Below are positions 18,496-26,726 of a stretch of 64,000 bases of DNA, piece after piece. The stretch spans positions 1 to 64,000 of the forward strand of contig JBEIHO010000012.1 in the NCBI GenBank assembly GCA_040381215.1, read 5' to 3'. A program made the position numbers and the translations under genes. This DNA comes from SZUA-430 sp040381215. Its GTDB lineage: Bacteria; Pseudomonadota; Alphaproteobacteria; Micropepsales; Micropepsaceae. Within the stretch, counting starts at the first letter, position 1. Each line of letters opens with the position of its first letter. The notes below the pieces were generated by a model. That model searched no databases, was not told the DNA's origin, and saw only the letters and a list, made by a program, of their open reading frames with translations.

Positions 18496-18517
18496 ACCAA
18501 CGAAACCGGGTAGTCCC

Positions 18518-18838
18518 ATGGCAAAAATCAAGTATGTCGAGCACAACGGCAAAGAACATGTCGTCGATGTCCAGCCGGGCATGACGGTCATGGAAGGCGC
18601 GGTCAAGAACATGATCCCCGGCATCGATGCCGACTGCGGTGGCGCCTGCGCCTGCGCGACCTGCCACGTCTACGTGGACAATGCCTGGCTCGGAAAGATC
18701 GAACCGATGCAGGAAATGGAAAAGACGATGCTGGACTTCGCAGAAGGCGTGGAACCAAGCAGCCGCCTCTCCTGCCAGATCCGCATCACGGAAGCGCTCG
18801 ACGGCATGACGGTACGCATGCCCAAGAGCCAGCACTGA
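18518..18838 (+). CDS. [2Fe-2S] ferredoxin, adrenodoxin/putidaredoxin type
   Basis: This small electron carrier is reduced by the reductase encoded just upstream. The 106-residue product has the four cluster ligands C40, C46, C49 and C86 in the pattern C-x5-C-x2-C-x36-C of vertebrate-type ferredoxins, with an additional cysteine at 44. The C-terminal RMPKSQH resembles the ends of P450-class ferredoxins. The Isc-system ferredoxin Fdx has a similar pattern, but here the partner is a reductase and no isc genes are near. A rho-independent terminator follows. Confidence 0.9.
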   Translation: MAKIKYVEHNGKEHVVDVQPGMTVMEGAVKNMIPGIDADCGGACACATCHVYVDNAWLGKIEPMQEMEKTMLDFAEGVEPSSRLSCQIRITEALDGMTVRMPKSQH

Positions 18839-18878
18839 CCTGGCGGAACTGTAAACAGCCATTTTGATTGATGAAGCC

Positions 18879-18908
18879 AGGCGCACCGCATGACGCGGCG
18901 CGCCTTTT
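18879..18908 (+). terminator. Probable terminator after the ferredoxin gene
   Basis: AGGCGC at 18879-18884 pairs with GCGCCT at 18900-18905, and the 3' arm runs into TTTT. The loop can form further pairs (CCGC with GCGG). It lies between the convergent ferredoxin and divL genes. Confidence 0.6.
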
Positions 18909-18916
18909 CCGGCGTG

Positions 18917-21277
18917 TCAGCCTGCGGCTTCGTTGACGCTGTGCACGCCAGCCACGCCCGCATGCCGACGCGGGAAGTGGCACGTCACCCGCGTACCGCG
19001 GCCAACAGCCGAATCCATCACCACCCGCCCGCCGTGGAGCTCCACGAAGCTGCGCACCAGGGCAAGCCCCAGCCCAGCCCGACGAGCATCCTTGGTTCGG
19101 GTGGTGGACTGGAAGCGCTCAAAGGCAGCGGTCTGGTAAGCCTCGGGAATGCCCATGCCCGAATCGTTCACGTAGATCCTGACCTCGTCAGCAGACAATT
19201 CAGCCCCGAAGGCAATCCGTCCGCTCGGCGGCGTGTGCTCGATGGCATTGATGACGAGATTATAGACGATTTGCGAAAGACGCTTCTGGTCGGCATACAA
19301 CTCGCAGCCCCTGCGCGGCGTCTCGTTGACAAGCTCGACCTTCGCCTTGCGCGCGCGTTCCTCGACAAGGGGAATGACGCCGGCAAGCACCTCGCCAACC
19401 TCGACATCCTTGCGGTCGATTTCAATCGTTCCGGCCTCGATCAAGGCAAGGTCCAGAATGTCGTCGATGAGCGTCTCGAGCGTCTTCGACGCGCTCAGGA
19501 TGTCCGCCAGATAGGCACTCTGGCTGTCAGTGAGCTTGCCTGCAATCCCGTGCCTCAGCAGGTCGGCAAATCCGGCAATCGAGTTCAGCGGCGTCCGCAA
19601 CTGATAGGACACATTCGAGATGAAATCGGACTTCAGCTTGTCGGCCGCAAGCAGCGCCTGGTTCCGCTCTTCCAGCGCACGCTCGCGCATGACCGTATCG
19701 GTGACGTCGCGGTAGCACAGAAGCAGCGAACCGTCGGGCAGCGGCGCGGCACTGCAACTCAACTCGGTATCATTCGAACATGACAACCGCTCGACATTCA
19801 CACGGCGCTCTTGCGTGGCACCGGTGATGAGCATGGTCATCTGGCTCCAGTGCACCTCATCGTTGAGCTTTGCCCGGCAGAGCGAAAACACGTCGGCAAA
19901 GCGCGGCTGACCGCCAAGAATGGCTGGATCGATGGACCAGAGCTCCGCGAAGGCCTTGTTGAAGAGCTTGAGGCGTCCGTCGGTGCCGAACACGGCAAGC
20001 GCCTCGCTGAGGTGGTCGATCGTGGTGCGCTGGACGCTCGAGAGCTGGTTGAAGCGCCGCTCGAGTTCCATCTGGTTAGAGACGTCGGCGTAGATGAAGA
20101 TCAAGCCGCCATGCGGATGCGGTTGGCACGTCACTCGCAAGGTAACGCTGCGCGGCAGGTGCCAGTGCTCTTCCCGTTCATCGATGACATTCGTGTAAAG
20201 CGCAAGTCGTTCGCGCTTCCACGACGAGAAATCGCGTTGCTCAGGAAGCTTGCGCGCCTCGCGCAACCGCTCGAGGATTTCACCATCCGAAGGATGGGTG
20301 GCGAGCCAGCGCTCCTCGAGATCCCAAAGCCGTCCATAGGCCTTGTTCGAGAATTTCAGCCGCTGGTCGGGCCCGAAGATGGCAACCGCAACCGGAAGCC
20401 GGTGCAGCGTCTCTTCGTGCGTATCGATGTGCTGCTGCAGCAACCGCTTGGTCTCATCGATGTCAGTGACGTCGATCGCGTAGGAAGCAACACCGGAATC
20501 CATGGGGACGGCGGAGATCTCGAACGCACGACGCTGGCCATTGACCACGACATAGCGCGTCTCGGTTTGCACGTGCCTGGTCTCGAGGGCACGCTCCGCC
20601 AGCTCACGGCTGTCACGGTCCAGCTCGATCTGGTCAGAGATCACGTCGCCACCCACGGGAGGCTCGACCGCATCCACATAGGCACGATTGGCCCAGACCA
20701 GATTCAACGCAGCATCCCGCCGCCAAACAGGCATGGGCGCGGCATCAAGCAGGTCGCCAAGGCGGGACCGCTCTTCCTCGCTGGCCGTCAGGCGAATGGT
20801 GAGGCTGTAATTCGCTTCATCATCCGGCGTTACGTCCCGCAGCCAGAGCGCCGCTTGACCTGCAGCCGGCTTCCCATAGGCCTGGAAAACCCGCCCATCG
20901 GCACCGGGAACCGTGAGCGAGAACATCGAACCGCCATTTCCAAGCGTTTCGAGCGCGTCTTTCAGCTGCCCCGCCTCGTCAGCCTCGAGCACGCCAGCCA
21001 GCACACTGTCTGATCCCGTGCGCGCAATGGGGTCTCCCCCGATGTTGCGCCAGACGAACAGCGCCCCGGGCTCGGCGGAAACGATGGCAGCTTCCTTCTG
21101 GAAACGGGCTTCCGCGCGCGCCCCGCGGACCGCGGCACGGCGCAGCAGCGCATCCGAACGGGCGCGCATCGCAATCACCACCATCGCCAACGACCCGGCG
21201 AGCGCAATCGCCCCGAGGGTTACGCCGAACGGCAACCAGACACCAATGTCGTTCGTCAGATCCAAGACCAGCCCCAT
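18917..21277 (-). CDS. divL: DivL-type PAS-domain histidine-kinase homologue with Tyr in place of His
   Basis: The 786-residue protein has one N-terminal membrane helix (about residues 13-36), a run of about four PAS-like domains, a dimerisation/phospho-acceptor helix and an ATPase domain. The H-box reads SNVSYQLRTPLN, so residue 558 is Tyr where histidine kinases have His. Tyr at this site is the hallmark of DivL (Tyr550 in the 769-residue Caulobacter protein), which works with DivK and CckA to control CtrA and the cell cycle. The ATP-binding boxes look intact: NLVINAIEHTP, VNDSGMGIPEAY, AGLGLALVRSFVELHGG. Length and position near ahcY, tsaE and addAB also fit DivL. Function is inferred from Caulobacter. 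Confidence 0.88.
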   Translation of the reverse strand: MGLVLDLTNDIGVWLPFGVTLGAIALAGSLAMVVIAMRARSDALLRRAAVRGARAEARFQKEAAIVSAEPGALFVWRNIGGDPIARTGSDSVLAGVLEADEAGQLKDALETLGNGGSMFSLTVPGADGRVFQAYGKPAAGQAALWLRDVTPDDEANYSLTIRLTASEEERSRLGDLLDAAPMPVWRRDAALNLVWANRAYVDAVEPPVGGDVISDQIELDRDSRELAERALETRHVQTETRYVVVNGQRRAFEISAVPMDSGVASYAIDVTDIDETKRLLQQHIDTHEETLHRLPVAVAIFGPDQRLKFSNKAYGRLWDLEERWLATHPSDGEILERLREARKLPEQRDFSSWKRERLALYTNVIDEREEHWHLPRSVTLRVTCQPHPHGGLIFIYADVSNQMELERRFNQLSSVQRTTIDHLSEALAVFGTDGRLKLFNKAFAELWSIDPAILGGQPRFADVFSLCRAKLNDEVHWSQMTMLITGATQERRVNVERLSCSNDTELSCSAAPLPDGSLLLCYRDVTDTVMRERALEERNQALLAADKLKSDFISNVSYQLRTPLNSIAGFADLLRHGIAGKLTDSQSAYLADILSASKTLETLIDDILDLALIEAGTIEIDRKDVEVGEVLAGVIPLVEERARKAKVELVNETPRRGCELYADQKRLSQIVYNLVINAIEHTPPSGRIAFGAELSADEVRIYVNDSGMGIPEAYQTAAFERFQSTTRTKDARRAGLGLALVRSFVELHGGRVVMDSAVGRGTRVTCHFPRRHAGVAGVHSVNEAAG

Positions 21278-21853
21278 GCTGCTTCAGGAAGTTGAGGCGC
21301 CACAAACGATCCAAGGACAATGGACAGGACCAGGAAAGCGACCAGCCGGCAGACGCTGAAACATCAGCGGCACCTCGTCGAACATTTCCCCCAGCCAGCC
21401 CCTCAAGCTCGTTTCACGCTCGCAACCCCAGACGCGAGAATCACTCTGTTAAGTGATGATAGGAACAGCCCGGGGGCTTGTCCTTTTCACGTCGCCGCAA
21501 CTGTCCCCGCAGGCGCTGACGTTACTGCAAGGTCAGGGCGCGAGGCATGCACGATAACGGGGACGGAAAGAGCATGATTTATCAAGGCGATGAGTCACGC
21601 TCTTGACACAACATGGAAGCGGAAAAGCACACCACCCGCGCGCATCAATGTGTTGCCGAAATGCGATAGGCATCCGGCAAACAGACATGCCCACGGAATT
21701 CAGTACCGATGGGCACAGCATGTTTACGATCAGATAACACTCTCACGCACCGCACCCATGATCGCGCGGCAAAGGCGCCAGAAAGAAGGGCGGCCCACCT
21801 GGTGAACCGCCCTTCGGAATCAAACACTTGCCCGTTTTCGCAGGACAGCCCCG
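21278..21853. other. Intergenic stretch without a recognisable gene
   Basis: The 576 bases between divL and the secreted-protein gene hold no open frame with coding character in any frame. The base composition is less GC-rich than the genes around it. It must contain the divL promoter, but I see no convincing -35/-10 pair. The only clear element is the terminator hairpin at 21785-21814 belonging to the gene on its right. Confidence 0.6.
21785..21814 (-). terminator. Rho-independent terminator of the secreted-protein gene
   Basis: Read on the minus strand, AAGGGCGG and CCGCCCTT form an 8-bp stem about a 14-base loop and lead into a pyrimidine-rich CTTTC tail. It lies 39 bases past the stop of the gene at 21854-22408. 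Confidence 0.75.
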
Positions 21854-22408
21854 TTAGCCGGGAAAGAGCTGCACGCCGATCTTGGTCATGCCGCCGTCCT
21901 TGAGAACGGCACAAGCCATGCTCTCCATGCCCTGCACGTAACAGAACATCGGCAGCTTCGCAGCACGGGCAGCTTCATAGAAATCCCGGTCCACGCCTTC
22001 GTCGGGAAGGAAAGGAAACTCGCCGCTGGTCGGCTGCTCGGCGCCTGGCGGCCAGGAAGGAAGACTGCCAGCCGACTTCAACTGGTGGTCCTGTCGTATC
22101 CACGCACGCAGGGCAGCTTGCATGTCCTTGGTGTTTTTCACATCCGCAAACAGGAAGACGAACCGACCGACCCGGGCGTCAACCCAGATCGGAGACCCGT
22201 CTGCCCCGCGGACCGTCAGGACAACCACGGCCTTTTCGCAATTAGGCCCATGCGAAGAGGCCTCCGCCCGCAGGGGGCGCTGGCGCGGCGGGTTCCAGGG
22301 CGCACCCACGGAAACCTCGCAACCAGCCGCATAGGCAGGGGCTGCCCCGACCATGAGCGCCATGGCAATCGCGAGACCACAAAGAATCTTGACTGCAAAC
22401 GTGCGCAT
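21854..22408 (-). CDS. Secreted hypothetical protein
   Basis: I do not recognise this 184-residue protein. It has a clear Sec signal peptide (residues 1 to about 27, with cleavage after APAYA) and a mature part with four cysteines that may form disulfides (GCEVS, NCEKA, FCYVQG, ACAVL). A C-terminal lysine-poor beta-rich end closes it. The start was placed at ATG 22408 because a GAGGGG ribosome site lies seven bases upstream and the signal peptide begins there. It follows ahcY by 20 bases on the same strand, so it may be co-transcribed, and it ends at its own terminator. A weak resemblance in layout to IalB-type periplasmic proteins is not enough for a name. Confidence 0.72.
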   Translation of the reverse strand: MRTFAVKILCGLAIAMALMVGAAPAYAAGCEVSVGAPWNPPRQRPLRAEASSHGPNCEKAVVVLTVRGADGSPIWVDARVGRFVFLFADVKNTKDMQAALRAWIRQDHQLKSAGSLPSWPPGAEQPTSGEFPFLPDEGVDRDFYEAARAAKLPMFCYVQGMESMACAVLKDGGMTKIGVQLFPG

Positions 22409-22428
22409 GAAGGGACCCCTCTCTTCCA

Positions 22429-23823
22429 TCAATAGCGATAGTGATCCGACTTGAACGGACCTTCCTGTCCAATGCCGAGGTAATCGGACTGCTTGTCTGA
22501 CAAAGCCGTGAGCTTCGCACCCAGCTTCGCAAGATGCAGGCGCGCAACCTTCTCATCGAGCTTCTTGGGCAGCGTGTAGACCTTGTTGGCGTACTGCGCG
22601 CCGTTCTGCCAAAGCTCGACCTGTGCCAGCGTCTGGTTGGTGAAGGACGAGCTCATCACGAAGCTCGGATGACCGGTGGCATTGCCGAGGTTCACCAGCC
22701 GCCCCTCCGACAGCAGGATGACGCGCTTGCCACCCGGGAACTCGACCTCGTCGACCTGCGGCTTGACGTTGTGCCACTTGAAGTTCTTCAGGGCCGCCAC
22801 CTGGATCTCCGAGTCGAAGTGCCCGATGTTGCACACGATCGCCCGATCCTTCATCTGGCGCATGTGCTCGACCGTGATCACGTCGACGTTGCCCGTCGCC
22901 GTTACGAAGATGTCAGCCCGCGGAGCGGCGTCGTCCATCGTGGTGACCTCGTAACCCTCCATCGCGGCCTGCAGCGCGCAGATCGGATCGATTTCCGACA
23001 CGATCACGCGGCAACCCGCATTGCGAAGGCTCGCGGCAGATCCCTTGCCCACATCGCCAAAGCCCGCGACCATCGCGATCTTGCCCGCCATCATCACGTC
23101 GGTGCCGCGGCGAATACCGTCGACCAGGTTCTCGCGGCAACCGTAGAGATTGTCGAACTTGGACTTGGTCACGCTGTCATTGACGTTGATCGCAGGGAAC
23201 GGCAATTCCTTGCGCTCGGCCATCTGATAGAGACGATGCACGCCTGTTGTCGTCTCTTCCGTCACGCCCTTGACCGACGCAGCGATCTTTGAATACCAGC
23301 CGGGCTTGGTCTGGATCGTCTTGCGCATGACCGTGAACAGCGCCTCTTCCTCCTCGTTGGAGGGCTTGGAGATCACGGCGAGGTCCTTCTCCGCCTTGGG
23401 CCCGAGCACGCAAAGCAACGTGGCATCGCCGCCGTCATCGAGGATCATGTTCGGCGATCCGCCGTCCGCCCACTCGAAAATGCGGTGCACGTATTCCCAG
23501 TATTCGATCAGGGTCTCGCCCTTCTTGGCGAACACGGGAATACCGGCCGCAGCAATGGCAGCGGCGGCATGGTCCTGCGTCGAGAAGATGTTGCAGGACG
23601 CCCAGCGCACGTCGGCACCGAGCACCTTGAGGGTCTCGATGAGCACGGCGGTCTGGATCGTCATGTGCAGGCAACCTGCAATACGAGCGCCCTTGAGCGG
23701 CTTGGAGGATCCGTACTCCTCGCGCGTCGCCATCAGGCCAGGCATTTCCGTCTCGGCGATTGCAATCTCGCGGCGTCCAAAATCGGCAAGCTTGATGTCG
23801 GCGACGACGTAATCGTTGGCCAT
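22429..23823 (-). CDS. ahcY: Adenosylhomocysteinase (SAH hydrolase)
   Basis: AhcY hydrolyses S-adenosylhomocysteine to adenosine and homocysteine, so removing the inhibitor of all methyltransferases and feeding methionine regeneration. The 464-residue product has the NAD-binding loop VAGFGDVGKGSA near residue 245, NVNDSVTKSKFDN with the catalytic lysine region, and the C-terminal LGIGQEGPFKSDHYRY that reaches into the neighbouring subunit. The length includes the insertion typical of the bacterial long form. A 20-bp palindrome about 92 bases upstream is the likely control site. No SAH riboswitch consensus is visible in the leader. Confidence 0.98.
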   Translation of the reverse strand: MANDYVVADIKLADFGRREIAIAETEMPGLMATREEYGSSKPLKGARIAGCLHMTIQTAVLIETLKVLGADVRWASCNIFSTQDHAAAAIAAAGIPVFAKKGETLIEYWEYVHRIFEWADGGSPNMILDDGGDATLLCVLGPKAEKDLAVISKPSNEEEEALFTVMRKTIQTKPGWYSKIAASVKGVTEETTTGVHRLYQMAERKELPFPAINVNDSVTKSKFDNLYGCRENLVDGIRRGTDVMMAGKIAMVAGFGDVGKGSAASLRNAGCRVIVSEIDPICALQAAMEGYEVTTMDDAAPRADIFVTATGNVDVITVEHMRQMKDRAIVCNIGHFDSEIQVAALKNFKWHNVKPQVDEVEFPGGKRVILLSEGRLVNLGNATGHPSFVMSSSFTNQTLAQVELWQNGAQYANKVYTLPKKLDEKVARLHLAKLGAKLTALSDKQSDYLGIGQEGPFKSDHYRY

Positions 23824-23914
23824 GAAAAATCCTCAGGGGTTTGGGGGCGCCGTCTTCCGGAACGCCGTTGAATGCGCGCCTCTATATCACCGCCCCTTTA
23901 GCACCTCAAGGAGG

Positions 23915-23934
23915 ATATAAAGATGTCTTTATGT
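23915..23934. promoter_or_regulatory. Palindromic operator upstream of ahcY (SahR-like site)
   Basis: The core ATAAAGATGTCTTTAT at 23917-23932 is an 8+8 inverted repeat with only the central TG unpaired, flanked by AT and GT. It lies 92-111 bases upstream of the ahcY start, where a promoter would be expected. ArsR-family SahR regulators, which respond to SAH, bind AT-rich palindromes of this kind upstream of ahcY and methionine genes. The assignment to SahR is inference, and no regulator gene is in the window. Confidence 0.6.
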
Positions 23935-23984
23935 GTTCATTACGGCTGAATTTTGCCGAAATTGCGGGATTTATCGCCCGTCCC

Positions 23985-24530
23985 CTACTCGATCGAACAA
24001 GCATGCGGCTCGCCCTCGGCAACCTTGGGCGCGATGGCGCAGGCGGCATTCCACCACCGCATCACGAAAGCCCCGAGCTCCTCGTCACGGCGCGCCACAT
24101 TCGCGAGCGGCAGCGAGACAGGCTGCAGCATCCCCGCTGGCAGGGTGCGCGAAATCTCGCAGCCCAGCTGGCGCACGGACAAGGGAACGGTGGCCCGATT
24201 GCAGGCCGCAAGCGCGTCGCCTGACAATTCCCGCGCCGTGCGCGCTTGCAGCGCGGCGATGCCGCGCAACTCCTGCAGAGGGTCAGTCGCATCCGACCCG
24301 GTGGTCTCGCCCTGCCCCATCTTGATCTCTGGCAGGCGAAGGATCTCGCGCGCCTGCCCCAGCATGACTCCATACCGCCCCGTAGCGATGAAGAGTTCCG
24401 TGACACGCGCGGCATCCTCCGGCGACAGCCGCGGCGCGGCACCCTCTTCGTCACGCCCCATGACATCATCGTAGATGGCACAGCCCGCGAGGCTGCAAAC
24501 CATGGTCGCCATGACGAGAAAACGTTGCAT
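23985..24530 (-). CDS. Hypothetical lipoprotein
   Basis: The 181-residue product starts with a lipoprotein signal: MQRFLVMATMVCSLAGC with the lipobox LAGC at Cys17. The residues after it are acidic (YDDVMG), so outer-membrane sorting is possible. The rest is mostly helical with no family I recognise. The start was taken as ATG 24530, which has an AAGGGA site upstream; the six codons before it would spoil the signal peptide. It lies 14 bases after the TraB/GumN gene and probably ends the chvI-to-HPr transcript. Two cysteine pairs in the mature part (GCEIS, ACAIA, ACS) suggest an oxidised envelope location. Confidence 0.72.
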   Translation of the reverse strand: MQRFLVMATMVCSLAGCAIYDDVMGRDEEGAAPRLSPEDAARVTELFIATGRYGVMLGQAREILRLPEIKMGQGETTGSDATDPLQELRGIAALQARTARELSGDALAACNRATVPLSVRQLGCEISRTLPAGMLQPVSLPLANVARRDEELGAFVMRWWNAACAIAPKVAEGEPHACSIE

Positions 24531-24544
24531 GCTTGATCCCTTGC

Positions 24545-25483
24545 TCAACGCGGTGCAGTCACGGATGGACCTTTGGCGCTTCCGGTCGCAGGCCCCTCGA
24601 CCTTGTACCCGCGCGCCCTCAGCATGCCAATCAGGCCATCACGCCCGGTCAGGTGCGCCGCACCGACCGTAACAAAGTGAACGTGCCCCGACCCGAGCAT
24701 CTCCTCGATCATCGGCAGCCATTTGCGGTTTCGAACCGTCAGCAACTGCTCCCGCAGCTGGGGCACATCGGAAAGCCCTGCATCGATCTGCGCCTGGAGC
24801 TTTTGCGCATCCCCTTCAACCCACGCCCCGATCAAGGCCCGTGGCGCCTCAGGCCGGTCGAGGATGTCACGGGCAACGGACCTCAGGTATCGGACCTCTG
24901 CCGCGCGCGACAGCTTGAGAAAATAGGACAATTGCTCCTCGACTGTCTCGAGATAGACAAGCCGCGCTTGTCGCGCACGCGCAAGCCGCTCAATCACGTG
25001 GTCGACGCCGAAATGCGGCGACGCGCCGATCATCAGGCTCGCATGGATCTCGAGGTATACCGCCGCAAGCCACGGACGCACCGTTCCAAGCAGGCGGGGC
25101 GGATACTGCACCTGCCACGCAGCCCGCGAAACAAGCTCATGCGCCTCCTCGCCGATGAGTTCACTGAGCGACCGCCCGCCGTCGATACGCCCGTGGCGCT
25201 CCACAAACCGCGCCATGGCGTCAGCCGCGCCATGCACCGGCGCCTCGAACACAAAGACGGAGGACGCATCCATGGCAGCGTCAATCTCGGGCGACTTCCA
25301 GGAGACCTCGGGCGGAAGCAGATGGATCGATCCCAGAAGGTGAATACGGTTGTCGCCCTTCGAAACAGTCCAGAGCAGGGGCTTTGCAACAACAGGCGCC
25401 AAGCCGGCACTGGCATCAGCGACAACGATCGCGAGCGCCAGGAACCACACGGCAAGCCGCAAAATCAGTGCGCCCACGCTCAA
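24545..25483 (-). CDS. TraB/GumN family protein, exported
   Basis: TraB/GumN proteins are thought to be metal-dependent hydrolases or proteases; their bacterial role is poorly known. The 312-residue product has an N-terminal membrane or signal segment (residues about 5-27). Near the N-terminal end of the domain is the GSIHLLPPEV motif and near the C-terminus the second histidine motif TVGAAHLTGRDGL. Both are hallmarks of the family. The start is probably TTG 25483, which overlaps the HPr stop as TTGA. A rarely used start in a four-base overlap fits translational coupling. Its position directly behind HPr and EIIA is unusual and may link it to envelope-stress or carbon/nitrogen control (inference). 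Confidence 0.85.
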   Translation of the reverse strand: MSVGALILRLAVWFLALAIVVADASAGLAPVVAKPLLWTVSKGDNRIHLLGSIHLLPPEVSWKSPEIDAAMDASSVFVFEAPVHGAADAMARFVERHGRIDGGRSLSELIGEEAHELVSRAAWQVQYPPRLLGTVRPWLAAVYLEIHASLMIGASPHFGVDHVIERLARARQARLVYLETVEEQLSYFLKLSRAAEVRYLRSVARDILDRPEAPRALIGAWVEGDAQKLQAQIDAGLSDVPQLREQLLTVRNRKWLPMIEEMLGSGHVHFVTVGAAHLTGRDGLIGMLRARGYKVEGPATGSAKGPSVTAPR

Positions 25484-25767
25484 GAGTCCTCGCCGAACCT
25501 CGCCTCGATGAGCGCCTGGAGGGCATCGAGCGCATCGCTGGCCTGCGGACCCTCGGCTGAAAGCCCGAGTTCCGACCCGATCCCTGCCCCCAGCATCATG
25601 AGGCCCATGATCGAAGTCGCAGCCACACGATGGCCATCCTTGTGAACAGTAACTTGCGCGTCGAACTTGCCGGCCGTCTGAACGAATTTTGCCGAGGCGC
25701 GGGCATGCAGGCCCTTGGCATTCACGATACGCACGCTGCGGACAGGCGGAACCGCAGGATCAGCCAC
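25480..25767 (-). CDS. ptsH: HPr-family phosphocarrier protein (nitrogen-type PTS)
   Basis: This HPr passes phosphate from EI(Ntr) to EIIA proteins and can be phosphorylated on Ser by HprK. The product of about 95 residues has the active histidine in AKGLHARASAKF (His21 when starting at the GTG) and the regulatory serine region ATSIMGLMMLG. The start is uncertain. GTG 25767 is preferred because the conserved part starts soon after it; TTG 25788 would add seven residues. It overlaps the EIIA gene by eight bases. There is no PTS permease nearby, so this is a regulatory rather than a transporting system, as usual in alphaproteobacteria. Confidence 0.92.
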   Translation of the reverse strand: MADPAVPPVRSVRIVNAKGLHARASAKFVQTAGKFDAQVTVHKDGHRVAATSIMGLMMLGAGIGSELGLSAEGPQASDALDALQALIEARFGEDS

Positions 25768-26161
25768 CGGCAAGCTCCTTGGACGCAACGCGGATATACT
25801 TGCGGCCAGCGTCCTGCGCCTTGTCGACGGCCTCCATGAGCTTGGACCCTGACCTGACCGAGGCCAGTTTGATCAGCATGGGAAGATTGACCCCCGCGAT
25901 GACTTCGACGCGACCGCTCTCCATGGCCGAGATGGCAAGATTGGAGGGCGTCCCGCCGAACATGTCGGTAAGCAGGATCGCACCATGGCCGCTATCGACC
26001 TTCTTGATCGCCGAGAGGATCTCTTCCCGGCGCATCTCCATATCGTCCTGCGGACCAATGCAGACGGTCAGGAAATCAGCCTGAGGCCCGACAACATGCT
26101 CGGTTGCAGCCTTGAGCTCGTCAGCGAGACGGCCATGGGTGACAAGAACGACGCCAATCAT
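25760..26161 (-). CDS. PTS EIIA component, mannose family (regulatory)
   Basis: This EIIA(Man)-type protein accepts phosphate from HPr. In alphaproteobacteria without mannose permeases it acts in regulation. The 133-residue product has the phosphorylated histidine at His9 in VVLVTHGRLA and the family motif LLTDMFGGTPSNLAI at about residues 62-76. It overlaps HPr by eight bases and lies 118 bases after hprK. The gap contains no gene; in some relatives rapZ occupies this place, and it is absent here. Confidence 0.93.
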   Translation of the reverse strand: MIGVVLVTHGRLADELKAATEHVVGPQADFLTVCIGPQDDMEMRREEILSAIKKVDSGHGAILLTDMFGGTPSNLAISAMESGRVEVIAGVNLPMLIKLASVRSGSKLMEAVDKAQDAGRKYIRVASKELAGG

Positions 26162-26279
26162 GAATGCGATGATACTCCAGCAGCTGCATCGGCGGGACCG
26201 GCTGCGTGCCCGTGGCAGGCGACCTTAATAGTCTGCTTCGGTCCTCCGCTCAACGACCGAACGAGGGCCATGAGGACGC

Positions 26280-26726
26280 TCACCCGGGCCAGCCCCGGTG
26301 CAAACCTGCCAGTGTTATCCTGACTTTTGCAGGGGCCGAGGCCGTATGACTGTCCAGCACAAGCAGGGGCAACCGTGGCAACTCGGCACCGGGTGGGTGC
26401 CACCAGCAGGGTTCAGGCATGCGCTCGACCGGATCGCCGGTCAGGGCGACGGCCAACCGCAACACCGTCGCAGTTTTGCGGGGCGCACGAAGGATGCCGC
26501 CCCCCCGCACCTCCAACAGACCCGCGATCGTCTCCGGCGCGCGCGCCACCCACAGAGCACCATCCGCACCGAGCACTGTCTGGTCATCGCTGACCAGCCA
26601 CGCACCTTCGACAATCAGCCGCAGGGCCAGGTCGCTCTTGCCCGCACCTGATGCACCGACAAGAAGCACCCCGGCGCCGGCGATATCAACGCAACTTGCA
26701 TGTACAAGCACGTCAGGCAGCCCCAT
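26280..26726 (-). CDS. hprK: HPr kinase/phosphorylase, short alphaproteobacterial form
   Basis: HprK phosphorylates or dephosphorylates HPr on its regulatory serine. The 148-residue product corresponds only to the C-terminal kinase domain of the Firmicutes enzyme, which is normal in alphaproteobacteria. It has Walker A GASGAGKSDLA at residues 24-34 and WLVSDDQTVL, with the acidic pair of the family. It overlaps the end of chvG by 14 bases, so the kinase for HPr is co-transcribed with the ChvG/ChvI system. That is the conserved arrangement in rhizobia and relatives. Confidence 0.92.
   Translation of the reverse strand: MGLPDVLVHASCVDIAGAGVLLVGASGAGKSDLALRLIVEGAWLVSDDQTVLGADGALWVARAPETIAGLLEVRGGGILRAPRKTATVLRLAVALTGDPVERMPEPCWWHPPGAELPRLPLLVLDSHTASAPAKVRITLAGLHRGWPG

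Noticed and set aside
23824..23914. SAH riboswitch in the ahcY leader
   Set aside because: The conserved GGAGCG and CCAGGCTC-type elements are not present; the palindrome at 23915-23934 is the better control candidate.
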